The notes: generated by a model from the sequence alone, not told the origin. 64,000 nucleotides of DNA from Hyphomonas jannaschiana VP2 (GCF_000685215.1 NZ_ARYJ01000005.1:186001-250000); one strand, 5' to 3'; shown: positions 26,684 through 35,676, numbered from the stretch's first letter. A program made the numbers and translations.

Positions 26684-27331
26684 TCAGGGCGCCCATTGCA
26701 GGAAGTTGGCGAGGATCTTGAGGCCGGTCTTCTGGCTCTTCTCCGGGTGGAACTGGGTGCCGAACATGTTGCGCCGGGCGACCGCCGCCACGATCGGGAC
26801 GCCATAGTCGGCCGTCGCGACCACATCGGCCGGGTTGTCGGGCTTCATCGCATAGGAATGGGTGAAATAGACGTGCGGATCCTCGCCCAGGTCTGCGAAG
26901 ACCGGATGGGGCGTCAGGCGCGTGAAGTTGAGGCCGTTCCAGCCCATGTGCGGAATGCGGAAGCCTTCGCCGGGCTCGATCAGGTCCACCGTGCCCTTGA
27001 TCCAGCCGAGGCCCGGCGTGTAGCCGTCTTCGAGGCCCGCCGTCGCCATCAGCTGCATGCCGACGCAGATGCCGAAGAAGGGCTTGCCCTCCTTGAGCAC
27101 AGCCTCGTTCAGCGCGTCCACCACGCCGTCCCGGGCGCGCAGGCCTGCGGCGCAGTCGGCGAAATGGCCAACGCCGGGCAGGACGATGCGGGTGGATTCG
27201 AGGATGGCTTCGGGGGAATCGGTCACGACAATCTCGTGGCTCGTTCCCGCCAGCGTCACGGCTTCCCGCAGGGCCCGCTCGGCCGAGTGGAGATTGCCGG
27301 AGCCGTAATCGATCAGCGCGACCTGTGTCAT
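26684..27331 (-). CDS. hisH: Imidazole glycerol phosphate synthase, glutaminase subunit
   Basis: 215-residue class I glutamine amidotransferase that feeds ammonia to HisF. The triad is intact: Cys89 in [11 protein letters not shown], and His plus Glu in [13 protein letters not shown]. Other landmarks are [25 protein letters not shown] and HMGWNGLNF. It is directly upstream of hisA and probably co-transcribed with it. Its partner hisF is separated by the cassette, M24 and GGDEF genes. Confidence 0.97.
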   Translation of the reverse strand: MTQVALIDYGSGNLHSAERALREAVTLAGTSHEIVVTDSPEAILESTRIVLPGVGHFADCAAGLRARDGVVDALNEAVLKEGKPFFGICVGMQLMATAGLEDGYTPGLGWIKGTVDLIEPGEGFRIPHMGWNGLNFTRLTPHPVFADLGEDPHVYFTHSYAMKPDNPADVVATADYGVPIVAAVARRNMFGTQFHPEKSQKTGLKILANFLQWAP

Positions 27332-27452
27332 GCGCGCGTGTTAGCCGGGCGGCGGGCATAGGAAAAGCCATTTCGTGTCACGGGCGTGGTTCTTCCTTGT
27401 GGGAAAGCGGGCTAGGCTGGCGCCGCTGCCAGTCTCGAACACAGGGTTATCC

Positions 27453-27770
27453 ATGCCGGACATCATTCAGGACGCGAAGACCTTCCGGGCCGACCGGGCC
27501 TGGGGCGCGCGCGACATCGCCCGCATCGACGGGGCCAGCGTACGGCTGCACTGGACCGACCAGCCCTACAAATGGCACGTCAATGACGGGGAAGAGGTCT
27601 TTGTCGTGCTGCAGGGCGTGGTCGACATGCACTACCGGGAGTACGGCGCGGAAAAGATCGTGCAGCTCTCACCCGGGGACATGTTCGTCGCCGGGAAGGG
27701 GGAGGAGCATGTCGCCCGTCCCATCGGGGAGGCACGCGTGCTCGTGATCGAACGGGAAGGGTCCGTCTGA
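27453..27770 (+). CDS. Cupin-domain protein
   Basis: 105-residue single cupin domain, a small beta-barrel that often binds a metal. Seen: DQPYKWHVNDGEEVFVVLQG (first cupin motif with His and Glu ligands), VVDMHYREYG, and LSPGDMFVAGKGEEHVARP, the second motif with its His. Substrate unknown; it may be an enzyme or a sugar/amine binder. The start at 27453 is preferred over the upstream in-frame ATG because the protein then begins MPDIIQDAKTF like small cupins. It lies divergent from hisH and precedes the amidohydrolase by 88 bases. Confidence 0.82.
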   Translation: MPDIIQDAKTFRADRAWGARDIARIDGASVRLHWTDQPYKWHVNDGEEVFVVLQGVVDMHYREYGAEKIVQLSPGDMFVAGKGEEHVARPIGEARVLVIEREGSV

Positions 27771-27858
27771 CAGCGCGCCCGTCCGGTTTTCCTTGTGTGA
27801 GGGGAGGGGCTGTCCCAATCTCCACGCCAGATTCGGACCAAATGACGGAGTAAGCCCC

Positions 27859-29295
27859 ATGCGCCCCATCCTGCCTCTTCTCTCCACCGCGCTGCTCGCC
27901 GCCTGCATCACGGGGCCTGCCTGGCCGGAAAGCCGCGATGCGAAGCTGATCGAACAGGTGGAAGAGAAGGCGGATCTGTCCAGCAGCCTGTCGGACCAGA
28001 TCTGGGAATGGGCGGAAGTTGGCTATCAGGAGGAAAAATCCTCCGGGCTGCTTCAGCAGACGCTGAAAGTGGAAGGCTTCGACGTGGAGGCGGGTGTCGC
28101 GGGCATCCCGACGGCCTTCGTGGCGGAATACGGCACAGGCGGACCCGTCATTGCCATCCTTGCCGAGTTCGACGCCCTGCCGGGTATCAACCAGACAGCC
28201 AGCCCGGACCGGGAAGAGCGTGACGGCATGGGCGCGGGCCATGCCTGCGGGCACAATCTCTTCGCGGCCGGCTCCACCACCGCTGCCATCGCGATCAAGG
28301 ACTGGCTGGAAGAGACCGGCACGCCGGGTCGCATCCGCCTTTACGGCACGCCGGCTGAAGAGGGCGGCAGCGGCAAGGTCTACATGGTCCGTGCGGGCCT
28401 CTTCAACGATGTCGACATCGCGCTGCACTGGCATGCAGGGGACCGCAACTCGGCGGCTGCGCGCACGACGCTGGCGAACCGCTCGGCCAAGTTCCGCTTC
28501 CATGGTCTCTCCGCACATGCGGCCGGCGCACCGGAGAAGGGCCGTTCGGCGCTCGACGGGGTCGAAGCCTTCGACATGATGGTCAACATGATGCGCGAGC
28601 ACGTGCCGCAGGATGCCCGCATCCATTACGTCATCACCTCCGGCGGCGCCGCTCCGAATGTGGTGCCGGACTTTGCTGAAGTCTTCTACTATGTCCGCCA
28701 TCCGACGGCGGACGGCGTGGAAGCGATCTGGACGCGCCTGGAAGATGCCGCCCGCGGGGCGGCGCTCGGCACGGGCACGACGGTCGACTGGGAAATCATC
28801 CACGGCAACAATCCGCTTCTGGTCAACGAGACACTGGCGAAGATGATGGACGAGAAACTCCGCGAAGTCGGCGGTGTGACCTATGACGCGGAAGAAGAGG
28901 CCTTCGCCGAGGCGATCTACGCCACGCTGACCACGCCGACGCTGCCGCTTGGCTCGGAATCGGAAGTGCAGCCCTATGAGGTTTCGCTCGGCTACGGCTC
29001 CACCGATGTGGGCGATGTCTCCTATGCCGTGCCGACCGTGGGCCTGAACACCGCGACCTGGGTGCCGGGCACGCCGGCGCACTCCTGGCAGGCCGTTGCG
29101 GCGTCCGGCACGTCAATCGGCCACAAGGGCACGCAGGTCGCGTCGAAAACGTTGACGCTGGCGGCGATCGAGCTTTTCACCAATCCGAAGCTGCGCGAGG
29201 CCGCCCGCAAGGAATTCGACGATAAGCGCGGCCCGGACTATCAGTACAAATCCCTGCTGGGCGACCGCGACCCGCCGCTCGATTACCGGAAGTAG
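27859..29295 (+). CDS. M20-family amidohydrolase lipoprotein (AbgB-like)
   Basis: 478-residue exported zinc amidohydrolase resembling p-aminobenzoyl-glutamate hydrolase subunit B and other M20D enzymes. The N-terminus MRPILPLLSTALLAACITG has a lipobox (LAAC), so it is probably lipid-anchored in the envelope. Metal-binding motifs: GMGAGHACGHNLFAAGS, GTPAEEGGSGKVYMV and DIALHWHAGDRNSAA. The dimerisation domain follows KFRFHGLSAHAAGAPEKG. An exported form suggests scavenging of amides outside the cytoplasm. It overlaps the convergent 29283 gene by 13 bp. Confidence 0.88.
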   Translation: MRPILPLLSTALLAACITGPAWPESRDAKLIEQVEEKADLSSSLSDQIWEWAEVGYQEEKSSGLLQQTLKVEGFDVEAGVAGIPTAFVAEYGTGGPVIAILAEFDALPGINQTASPDREERDGMGAGHACGHNLFAAGSTTAAIAIKDWLEETGTPGRIRLYGTPAEEGGSGKVYMVRAGLFNDVDIALHWHAGDRNSAAARTTLANRSAKFRFHGLSAHAAGAPEKGRSALDGVEAFDMMVNMMREHVPQDARIHYVITSGGAAPNVVPDFAEVFYYVRHPTADGVEAIWTRLEDAARGAALGTGTTVDWEIIHGNNPLLVNETLAKMMDEKLREVGGVTYDAEEEAFAEAIYATLTTPTLPLGSESEVQPYEVSLGYGSTDVGDVSYAVPTVGLNTATWVPGTPAHSWQAVAASGTSIGHKGTQVASKTLTLAAIELFTNPKLREAARKEFDDKRGPDYQYKSLLGDRDPPLDYRK

Positions 29296-29603
29296 GGGTT
29301 GATAACCGGGGCGTTGGCTCGGGCGGGTTTGTGCCGCCGGTTCAGCGGCTGCTGGTCACGCGCCTGCGCGGCTGCCAGATCGGCAGGATCAATGACTACG
29401 AAGGTGGTCTGCGTCCGCCCGCGGTGTTTGGTGTGGACGATCATCGTGGTGCACACCCGGCGGAAGGCGAGAAAGGACGGGCTGTCCAGAGGCTCTTCTT
29501 CCGTTTCGATCGTGTAATTGCCCGCAGGCCATTCGTCTTCGAGACTGTCGAGATAGAACGGGCTTCGGAACGTTACCAGCTGTTTTGAAATGCGATTCGT
29601 CAT
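29283..29603 (-). CDS. Small conserved-looking protein, unknown
   Basis: 106-residue soluble protein. Seen: SPFYLDSLEDEWPAGNYTIETEEEP, FLAFRRVCTTMIVHT and TTFVVIDPADLAAAQARD. The pattern of an FxLxGxxxxxPAGxYxVE-type strand followed by a second strand set is recurrent in small alphaproteobacterial proteins, but I cannot name the family. The ATG at 29603 is used because the longer form starts in low-complexity sequence. It lies between the amidohydrolase (convergent) and a small hydrophilic ORF. Confidence 0.6.
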   Translation of the reverse strand: MTNRISKQLVTFRSPFYLDSLEDEWPAGNYTIETEEEPLDSPSFLAFRRVCTTMIVHTKHRGRTQTTFVVIDPADLAAAQARDQQPLNRRHKPARANAPVINPYFR

Positions 29604-29745
29604 TGTGGTTCCTTTGCGGTCTCCATCTCTCACCCCTCATGGACGCAGGGTTGATGCGGGAAAGCCGCATCCGGAGGATTGATCCGGACGCGGCTCCCAA
29701 GGGGCGGTCAGGCGTAGGGGGGTGCCCGGCCGCTTTCGGGAACAG

Positions 29746-29928
29746 CTATTTCTTCGGAGGGACTTCTTTGTCCTGCTTGCCTTGCTGGCGGGCTTGTTCT
29801 GCCCGTCTTTCCTCAAGCGACATCGGCTGCGAGGGCTTTCCAGGTCTGTCCTGTTTGTTTTTGTTGTTCTGGGAGGACATCGGATTGGCTTTCATCTGCA
29901 CGGAAAAAATATTCCGTATCCCATACAT
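29746..29928 (-). CDS. Small hydrophilic protein, doubtful
   Basis: Short frame of 60 codons, or 44 if the internal ATG (MSSQNNKNKQDRPG) is used. The product is very hydrophilic and rich in Gln, Lys and Pro, with LEERRAEQARQQGKQ probably helical. No ribosome-binding site is convincing. The context (two small genes between the amidohydrolase and hisB) allows a real gene, but support is weak. Confidence 0.4.
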   Translation of the reverse strand: MYGIRNIFSVQMKANPMSSQNNKNKQDRPGKPSQPMSLEERRAEQARQQGKQDKEVPPKK

Positions 29929-29988
29929 GGGGATGCGAGCCTGCGATTACATCGGGCGTGCAGAATTAAAGGCGATTGCGCCGCCGGG

Positions 29989-30585
29989 TCAGAGGCTGCC
30001 CTTGGTGCTCGCGGGCTGGCCGCCGAGGCGCGGGTCGACCGTGACGGCGGCACGCAGGGCGCGAGCCGTCGCCTTGAAGCAGCTTTCGGCGATGTGGTGG
30101 CAGTTCTCGCCATAGAGATTCTCCACGTGCAGGCACATGCCGCCATTGCCGGCGAGGGCGTGGAAGAACTCCTTGAAGAGCTCGGTGTCCATTTCGCCGA
30201 TCTTGTCGCGCGTGAACTGTACTTTCCACACCAGATAAGGCCGCTTGCAGAGGTCGAGGCTCGCGCGGCTCAGCGTTTCGTCCATCGGGATATAGGCCGT
30301 GCCGAAACGGGTGATGCCGGCAAAATCGCCCAGCGCCTTCAGGATGGCCTGTCCAATGACGATGCCGGTGTCCTCGACACTGTGGTGCATGTCGATGTGC
30401 AGGTCGCCGTCGCAGCGCACGGTCAGGTCGATGGCGGAATGCTTGGAGAAACTTTCCAGCATATGGTCGAAAAATCCGATCCCAGTCTGGATGTCGGATT
30501 TTCCTGTGCCGTCGAGGTCGAGGGTCACGGAAATATCCGTTTCCTTGGTCTTGCGGCTGACGGTTGCGGTGCGGTTCTGGGTCAT
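29989..30585 (-). CDS. hisB: Imidazoleglycerol-phosphate dehydratase
   Basis: 198-residue manganese enzyme that converts imidazole glycerol phosphate to imidazole acetol phosphate. The paired metal-binding motifs are present: [16 protein letters not shown] and [34 protein letters not shown] is also typical. It is the monofunctional form, without the phosphatase domain of E. coli HisB. It would head the his cluster on the minus strand but is separated from hisH by about 2.6 kb of other genes. A GCGCTA/TAGCGC dyad lies upstream at 30610-30625. Confidence 0.96.
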   Translation of the reverse strand: MTQNRTATVSRKTKETDISVTLDLDGTGKSDIQTGIGFFDHMLESFSKHSAIDLTVRCDGDLHIDMHHSVEDTGIVIGQAILKALGDFAGITRFGTAYIPMDETLSRASLDLCKRPYLVWKVQFTRDKIGEMDTELFKEFFHALAGNGGMCLHVENLYGENCHHIAESCFKATARALRAAVTVDPRLGGQPASTKGSL

Positions 30586-30708
30586 GGGTGCCGATATAGT
30601 GTGTAGATCGCGCTACAGCTAGCGCATCTTGTTCACTGATTTCTAAACATATTGGGGGAATGTGCGCTCGGGAAAGCACGCCCTGCGGCGTGCCGAGGCG
30701 AGGTAATT

Positions 30709-32457
30709 TTGCGCAAACTGTCGCAGATACGCCGGTTTTTCGGCTCGATGACGCTGCCGGCTTTCGCCGCGTTTGCCGGCGCAATTGCGGCTGTTCTGGT
30801 CTTTTCCGCCGTTGTGATGCTGGAACAGTCCTACCGCGTGCTCGTCGAGGGCAAGGCCTGGACCGAACTTGCTTCGCCTCCGGAGGTCATGATTGGCCTG
30901 ATGCTGATGTCGCTTGTCGTTTCGTCGGGCGCATCATTCCTCCTGGCCCGCTCGTTCCAGCGCGTCCTGCAGAGATTCCTGGCCTATCTCGACGATACGA
31001 CGTCCATGCGCCCGCGCGGTGTGGAATCGGTGATGTTCAAGGAATTGCGCCGTCTGCGTGTTGCGGTGACGCGCCGGGTCAGCCATCTGCGCCGCGAGAA
31101 TGAACGCCTCGAACGGATCGCCTATGTCGACCAGCAGACAGGCCTGCCCAATACGATCGCGCTTGAGGCCTATATCGAACGCAAGTTGCCCTTCGCCTCG
31201 TTTGATGCGCCGGCCGCCTTCTTCCTGCTCGACCTTGACCAGTTCGGCCGTGCTGCCGAACGTCTCGGCAGCCTTGCCACCAACACACTGCTGAATTCGG
31301 TCGGGGAGCGCCTGACCGGCTGCCTGGCCCATCTCGACGCCCCGGTCGCGGCGAGCCTTGAAGGGTCCATGGTTGCGGCCCTGCACAATGATCAGTTCGC
31401 GATCTTCCTGCCGAATGCCATCACGCGGGAAAGCGTATCGAATATTGCGCGGTCCATCCGTGTGGCCTTCGCCCAGCCGTTCGAGATCAACGGACAGTCG
31501 ATCAGTGTCGGCATGTCCGGCGGCATCGTCATGGCGCCGGAAGATGCCGACACGGCGCAGAAACTGTTCCGCCATGCCGATCTGGCGCTCCAGCAGGTGC
31601 GTCAGGAATCGGCCTCGGGCTTCCGTTATTTCTCGCCACGCCTCAACCGCGTGGCCCGGGGCAAGTACATGCTGGAGGCTGAGCTGCGCGAGGCTGTGGC
31701 TGCGCGCGAATTCAAGGCTGTATTCCAGCCGAAGGTCGATTTCGCCACCGGAAAGATCGTCGGTTGCGAAGCGCTTGCCCGCTGGCAGCGTGCGAATGGC
31801 AAGATCATTTCCCCGGCGGCCTTTATTCCGCTGGCGGAGGAAACTGGTCTGGTCAACCAGATCGGCGAACAGATTCTCGAATCAGCCTGCGAATGTGCCG
31901 TGGTCTGGATGAAGGAAGGCTTTGACGTCTCCGTCGCCGTCAACGTGTCTCCGCGTCAGTTCATGACGGTCGACCTGACCAATCTGGTTCTCGAAGTCCT
32001 GAAGCGGACGGGTCTGCCGCCCGGCCGCCTGGAACTGGAAATCACGGAAAGCATGGCTGTGTCCGATCCGACCAAGGTGGACCGGGTCATGCGTCCTCTG
32101 CGGGCACTCGGCGTAAAGCTCGCTCTCGACGATTTCGGCACCGGGCATTCGAATCTGTCCATGCTGACGCAGCTGCCATTCGACGTGTTCAAGATCGACC
32201 GGCAGTTTGTCTCTGCTCTGGATGCGGACCGTCAGGCACCCGCGATTGTCGAGATGATCCTCGCGATGGCGGAGACGCTGGGCCTGAAGACCGTTGCCGA
32301 AGGTGTCGAGACTGACCGTCAGGCAGAGTTCCTGTCGCGGCGCGGCTGTTCCATGGCGCAGGGCTTCCTCTACTCCCCGGGCCTTCCGCAGGAAGGGTTC
32401 CTGGAACTTCTGCGCGGCTGGGAAACCCGCTCGGCGACCTCCCGCAAGGCGAGCTAG
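30709..32457 (+). CDS. GGDEF-EAL protein, probable c-di-GMP phosphodiesterase
   Basis: About 582-residue membrane protein with two N-terminal helices (TLPAFAAFAGAIAAVLVFSA and VMIGLMLMSLVVSSGASFLL), a GGDEF-like domain and a C-terminal EAL domain. The GGDEF signature is degenerate (LHNDQFAIF), so cyclase activity is unlikely. The EAL domain keeps VGCEALARW, VNVSPRQF, ELEITESMAV, LALDDFGTGHSNL, FKIDRQFV and VAEGVET, so it should cleave c-di-GMP. The start is uncertain: TTG at 30709 has GAGGCGAGG upstream, ATG at 30751 lies within. Its TAG stop shares CTAG with the opposite gene. Confidence 0.88.
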   Translation: MRKLSQIRRFFGSMTLPAFAAFAGAIAAVLVFSAVVMLEQSYRVLVEGKAWTELASPPEVMIGLMLMSLVVSSGASFLLARSFQRVLQRFLAYLDDTTSMRPRGVESVMFKELRRLRVAVTRRVSHLRRENERLERIAYVDQQTGLPNTIALEAYIERKLPFASFDAPAAFFLLDLDQFGRAAERLGSLATNTLLNSVGERLTGCLAHLDAPVAASLEGSMVAALHNDQFAIFLPNAITRESVSNIARSIRVAFAQPFEINGQSISVGMSGGIVMAPEDADTAQKLFRHADLALQQVRQESASGFRYFSPRLNRVARGKYMLEAELREAVAAREFKAVFQPKVDFATGKIVGCEALARWQRANGKIISPAAFIPLAEETGLVNQIGEQILESACECAVVWMKEGFDVSVAVNVSPRQFMTVDLTNLVLEVLKRTGLPPGRLELEITESMAVSDPTKVDRVMRPLRALGVKLALDDFGTGHSNLSMLTQLPFDVFKIDRQFVSALDADRQAPAIVEMILAMAETLGLKTVAEGVETDRQAEFLSRRGCSMAQGFLYSPGLPQEGFLELLRGWETRSATSRKAS

Positions 32458-32972
32458 GGGAGTCGGTGATAGACCGTGACCGGATGGTCGCGCAGCGCCG
32501 ACATCGTCCACAGCATATAGCCTGCCTTTTCCGCAACCCGGCGTGAGGCGGTATTCGCTTCATCGATAATGCAGACGCTTTTGCCAGGATGGGTCTCATC
32601 CAGCCAGGCATGCATCCGTTTCACGACCTCACTGCCGATGCCGCGGCCCCAGGAGGCGCGCCCGAAGGCCCAGCCGGCTTCAGGCCATTCCGACAGGTCC
32701 GGCGTCATGCCCCGTTTAAAATCGGAGAAACCGGCTTCGCCCAGCCAGGTGCCGGTCTCGCGATCGATCACCGTCCAGTAGCCGAAGCCTTTCACGTCCC
32801 ACATGCCGCGTCCGCGCACGGAGGCGAACCAGACATCCTGCGGGCTGCGCGTCACGCCGCCAATGTAGCGGACGACATCGGCATCGCCCCACATGGCGAC
32901 AGCATGCGGATAATCGGCTTCTTCAAACGGACGCAGAATCAGACGGTCTGTCGTCAATGTCGGAGGGATCAC
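32454..32972 (-). CDS. GNAT acetyltransferase (RimJ/RimL type)
   Basis: 172-residue acetyltransferase. It opens with LTTDRLILRPFEEADYPHAVAM, the RimJ/RimL signature, and has EWPEAGWAFGRASWGRGIGSEVV (acetyl-CoA loop) and DEANTASRRVAEKAGYM. No ATG is in place. Translation most likely begins at GTG 32972, which overlaps the stop of the NTF2-like gene as GTGA, so it depends on read-on by the same ribosomes. The stop codon is the CTAG shared with the convergent EAL gene. Confidence 0.85.
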   Translation of the reverse strand: MIPPTLTTDRLILRPFEEADYPHAVAMWGDADVVRYIGGVTRSPQDVWFASVRGRGMWDVKGFGYWTVIDRETGTWLGEAGFSDFKRGMTPDLSEWPEAGWAFGRASWGRGIGSEVVKRMHAWLDETHPGKSVCIIDEANTASRRVAEKAGYMLWTMSALRDHPVTVYHRLP

Positions 32973-33400
32973 GCGCCGGCCTTCATCTTCGCCAGCATGG
33001 CGCCCATGGCGGCGTGAACCGTCTGGATAGCCTTCAGGGGGCGGACCATGACTTTGAAATCGGAGATCTGACCGTCGACGTTCCATTCGATCATGTCGAC
33101 GCCATTCACCTGAATGCCGTCCATGACGCATTCGAACTCCAGCACCGCCTTGTCCCCGCAATCGAAGACGCGGACATAGCGGAACGTGTCGCCGCCCAGC
33201 GTCTCACCCGCGGCTGTGAGATAGGCCATGGTGACCGGCTTGCCTTCTTGCGGCGTGTGCACGACCGGGCTGCGGAAGACGACATCGTCCGCCAGCTGGC
33301 CGGACAGGCCTTCCGGCGAATGGTCGCTCTCCATCCAGTCGAACCAGCGCTGCAGATTCGGCGCATAGCCGGTCATTGGCACAAGATGCTGCCTAGTCAT
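32969..33400 (-). CDS. NTF2-like (SnoaL-type) protein
   Basis: 143-residue cone-shaped alpha+beta fold of the nuclear-transport-factor-2 superfamily, which includes isomerases, dehydratases and binding proteins. Seen: YAPNLQRWFDWMESDHSPEGLSGQLADDVVFRSPVV, then strands LEFECVMDGIQVNGVDMIEW and ISDFKVMVRPLKAIQTV. Function cannot be assigned. It is the first gene of a GTGA-coupled pair with the GNAT gene and overlaps the TonB-C-like gene upstream by 8 bp. Confidence 0.78.
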   Translation of the reverse strand: MTRQHLVPMTGYAPNLQRWFDWMESDHSPEGLSGQLADDVVFRSPVVHTPQEGKPVTMAYLTAAGETLGGDTFRYVRVFDCGDKAVLEFECVMDGIQVNGVDMIEWNVDGQISDFKVMVRPLKAIQTVHAAMGAMLAKMKAGA

Positions 33401-33959
33401 TGATGCAAAACTCCATTGGCATGATCACGCCCGACACGGGCAGGGCCTTGCCGTTCAGTGTGTAGGGCTCAAATCGATATTCGGCGAGCGCCGCCAGGGC
33501 GTGCGCTTCGAAGGCCGGGTCAGAACAGCGGGCTTCGGGCTGTCTGGGGGTGCCGGTCTCGTCGATGTCGAAAACGAGATCGCAGACCGCGCTCTGTTTC
33601 AGGGCGGCGAGGCTGTCTGGCAGGCGCACCCGGCCTGTGGCGGCAATTGGCGGATGCGCAGGGCCGCCAAGTTTGGCGACGTCGCTTTCATCCACCCGTG
33701 CCTGCATGCTTTCCGGCAGGGGCGTCTTGTCCAGTTCCGCCCGTAGCGCCTTGCAGCCTCTGGCATAGGTGTTCGGGCCGGAGCGCGCGGCGTCTGTCAT
33801 CGCCTTTTCCCGGTCCTCGAAAGAGGTGGGCGTTGCGGGCGTGTCGGGATCAGTCGCCATGGCGGGGTCTCCTGCCGTTCCGGATGCCTCCGGAGCAGGG
33901 GCCGTACATCCAGCCGCCAGCAGCAGCGCTGCCGCGATCAGGGCCTGTCTTGCACGCAT
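33393..33959 (-). CDS. Lipoprotein with TonB-C-like domain
   Basis: 188-residue exported protein. The signal peptide ends in a lipobox (LLLAAGC), followed by a Pro/Ala/Thr-rich spacer. The C-terminal part (VCDLVFDIDETGTPRQPEARC through EAHALAALAEYRFEPYTLNGKALP) resembles the TonB C-terminal fold, in which a GxPxxxxxxxS strand precedes a helix and AxxxWxFxP. There is no TonB transmembrane anchor, so it is not an energy transducer of the usual type. The next gene upstream (34022) has the same kind of domain, a paralogous pair. Confidence 0.68.
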   Translation of the reverse strand: MRARQALIAAALLLAAGCTAPAPEASGTAGDPAMATDPDTPATPTSFEDREKAMTDAARSGPNTYARGCKALRAELDKTPLPESMQARVDESDVAKLGGPAHPPIAATGRVRLPDSLAALKQSAVCDLVFDIDETGTPRQPEARCSDPAFEAHALAALAEYRFEPYTLNGKALPVSGVIMPMEFCIND

Positions 33960-34021
33960 GGGTCTTGCTCCGGTTGTCGTTGGAACAACCTAGCACGCAG
34001 CGCTGGCAGGGAAAGAGCCGA

Positions 34022-34576
34022 TCAGGGCGCCGCGGCCTTGTCTTCCTCGGTCCGGCAGAAATTGACCGGGACGAGTACATTGTCGATGGCGGGGCTGTCC
34101 TGGCCTTCGGCCGGTTCGAATTCTAAGGGCGCGAACACGTTCGCGGCGGCCTCGTCGAATCCGGGCAGGCTGCAGCTTGTCTGGATGTTCTGCGTCTTGC
34201 CGCCCGCCGTGATGTCGAACATCGCCTCGCACGCACCTTCCACACCCAACAGCTGGTAGACGGCCGGATATTCGAGTGTCAGGCCTGTGGTCGGTACAGG
34301 CAGCGCCTGATCCCCGCCCGCGGCGTGGGCTGTCTCGAGCCGGTCCTGCCAGCCTTCCGGCGGGTTCATTGTAACGGCCTGTGTGCCGCCGCATGGCTCG
34401 ATCTCTGTTGAATGACTCAGCACTTCCAGAGTGGTCTCGCTCAAAGGCGTTTCCAGCTTCTCATTCAGAGCGTCGACCGTTTCCGGCTTGAATCCATGGT
34501 AATTTTTTTCAGCGTGTGCCGCGCCTGCTAGCGGAATGGCGCAGACGGCGGCGGCGAGCAGATGGCTAAATTTCAA
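34022..34576 (-). CDS. Exported TonB-C-like protein, TTG start
   Basis: 184-residue exported protein with signal peptide (KFSHLLAAAVCAIPLAGAAHA). The C-terminal segment ACEAMFDITAGGKTQNIQTSC, FDEAAANVFAPLEFEPAEG, then VLVPVNFC has the same layout as in the 33393 gene. A TTG at 34576 is the chosen start because AAGGAGA lies seven bases upstream and the signal peptide then starts correctly; no ATG fits. Four cysteines suggest disulfides. The two genes form a same-strand pair 62 bases apart. Confidence 0.7.
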   Translation of the reverse strand: MKFSHLLAAAVCAIPLAGAAHAEKNYHGFKPETVDALNEKLETPLSETTLEVLSHSTEIEPCGGTQAVTMNPPEGWQDRLETAHAAGGDQALPVPTTGLTLEYPAVYQLLGVEGACEAMFDITAGGKTQNIQTSCSLPGFDEAAANVFAPLEFEPAEGQDSPAIDNVLVPVNFCRTEEDKAAAP

Positions 34577-34617
34577 AGCGTTTCTCCTTGGTTGCCCCAG
34601 GAACCCCGCTCCCCACA

Positions 34618-35676
34618 CTAATCGCCAGAATAGGCTTTTGCCAAATCCGGGTCCTTGCTCGCGACAAGATCGGCGAGGTCGGAGATCACCTTGGCCTGTT
34701 TCCAGGTGGCGTCATCCTGCATCTTGCCGTCGATCATCGCGACGCCCGTGCCGTCCGGCATGGCGGCCAGGATCTTGCGGGCGAATTTCACTTCGTCCGG
34801 ATCCGGGCTGAAGACTTTCTTGGCGATGGCGATCTGGTTCGGGTGCAGGCTCCAGGTGCCGGAACAGCCGAGCAGGAAGGCGTTGCGGAACTGCTGTTCG
34901 CAGGCGTCGAGGTCGGCAATGTCACCGAACGGGCCGTAGAAGGCATTGATCCCGGCCATGCGGCAGGCATCGACCATGCGGGCGATCGTGTAGTGCCACG
35001 GGTCCTGCTGGGCGCTGGCGCGGGCGCTGCCGTCTTCCTTCGGATCCTCAATCACGCGGTAGAAGGGGTGACCGCCGCCGACGCGGGTCGTTTTCATCTT
35101 GCGGTCTGCCGCCAGGTCTGCCGGGCCGAGGCTGATGCCCTGCATGCGCGGGGAGGCGAGGGCAATGTCTTCGACCAGTGCCATGCCCTGCGCCGTTTCG
35201 AGAATGGCGTGGAACAGGATCGGGCGGGTCAGGCCGGCCTTGGCTTCCAGCTGGGCGACATACTGGTCAGCGAAGTGGATGTCCCACGGGCCTTCGACCT
35301 TGGGCAGCATGATGACGTCCAGCTGGTGGCCGGCTTTCAGTACCAGTTCCGACACGTCTTCCTGGAACCAGGGGGAGTTCAGCGGGTTCACGCGGCTCCA
35401 GAAACCGGTGCCGTTGCCCTGCCAGTCATACATGTTGGCCATCTCGATGGCGCCTGCGCGCGCCGCATCCTTGGCATCTGCCGGGATGGCATCTTCGAGG
35501 TTGGCCAGGATCACGTCGACGCCCGGGGCCATGGACGGCACTTTCGCGCGCACTTTGTCCAGGTGCGGCGGCACGAAATGGATCATCCGCTCCAGCTTGA
35601 CGGGGAGGTCTCGCATGGGCTCGGGCGCCCCAATGGCGAGCGGCTTGAAGAAATTGCGCGGTGTTTTCTGTGACAT
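34618..35676 (-). CDS. CitE/malyl-CoA lyase-type CoA-ester lyase
   Basis: 352-residue TIM-barrel enzyme of the HpcH/HpaI-CitE superfamily. These cleave or form C-C bonds in CoA esters such as malyl-CoA and beta-methylmalyl-CoA. Metal- and CoA-binding segments are seen: [57 protein letters not shown] (metal Glu), [19 protein letters not shown] and [20 protein letters not shown]. The layout is closest to the Rhodobacter Mcl type, but the substrate cannot be told. It is slightly longer than Mcl at the N-terminus. Confidence 0.85.
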   Translation of the reverse strand: MSQKTPRNFFKPLAIGAPEPMRDLPVKLERMIHFVPPHLDKVRAKVPSMAPGVDVILANLEDAIPADAKDAARAGAIEMANMYDWQGNGTGFWSRVNPLNSPWFQEDVSELVLKAGHQLDVIMLPKVEGPWDIHFADQYVAQLEAKAGLTRPILFHAILETAQGMALVEDIALASPRMQGISLGPADLAADRKMKTTRVGGGHPFYRVIEDPKEDGSARASAQQDPWHYTIARMVDACRMAGINAFYGPFGDIADLDACEQQFRNAFLLGCSGTWSLHPNQIAIAKKVFSPDPDEVKFARKILAAMPDGTGVAMIDGKMQDDATWKQAKVISDLADLVASKDPDLAKAYSGD

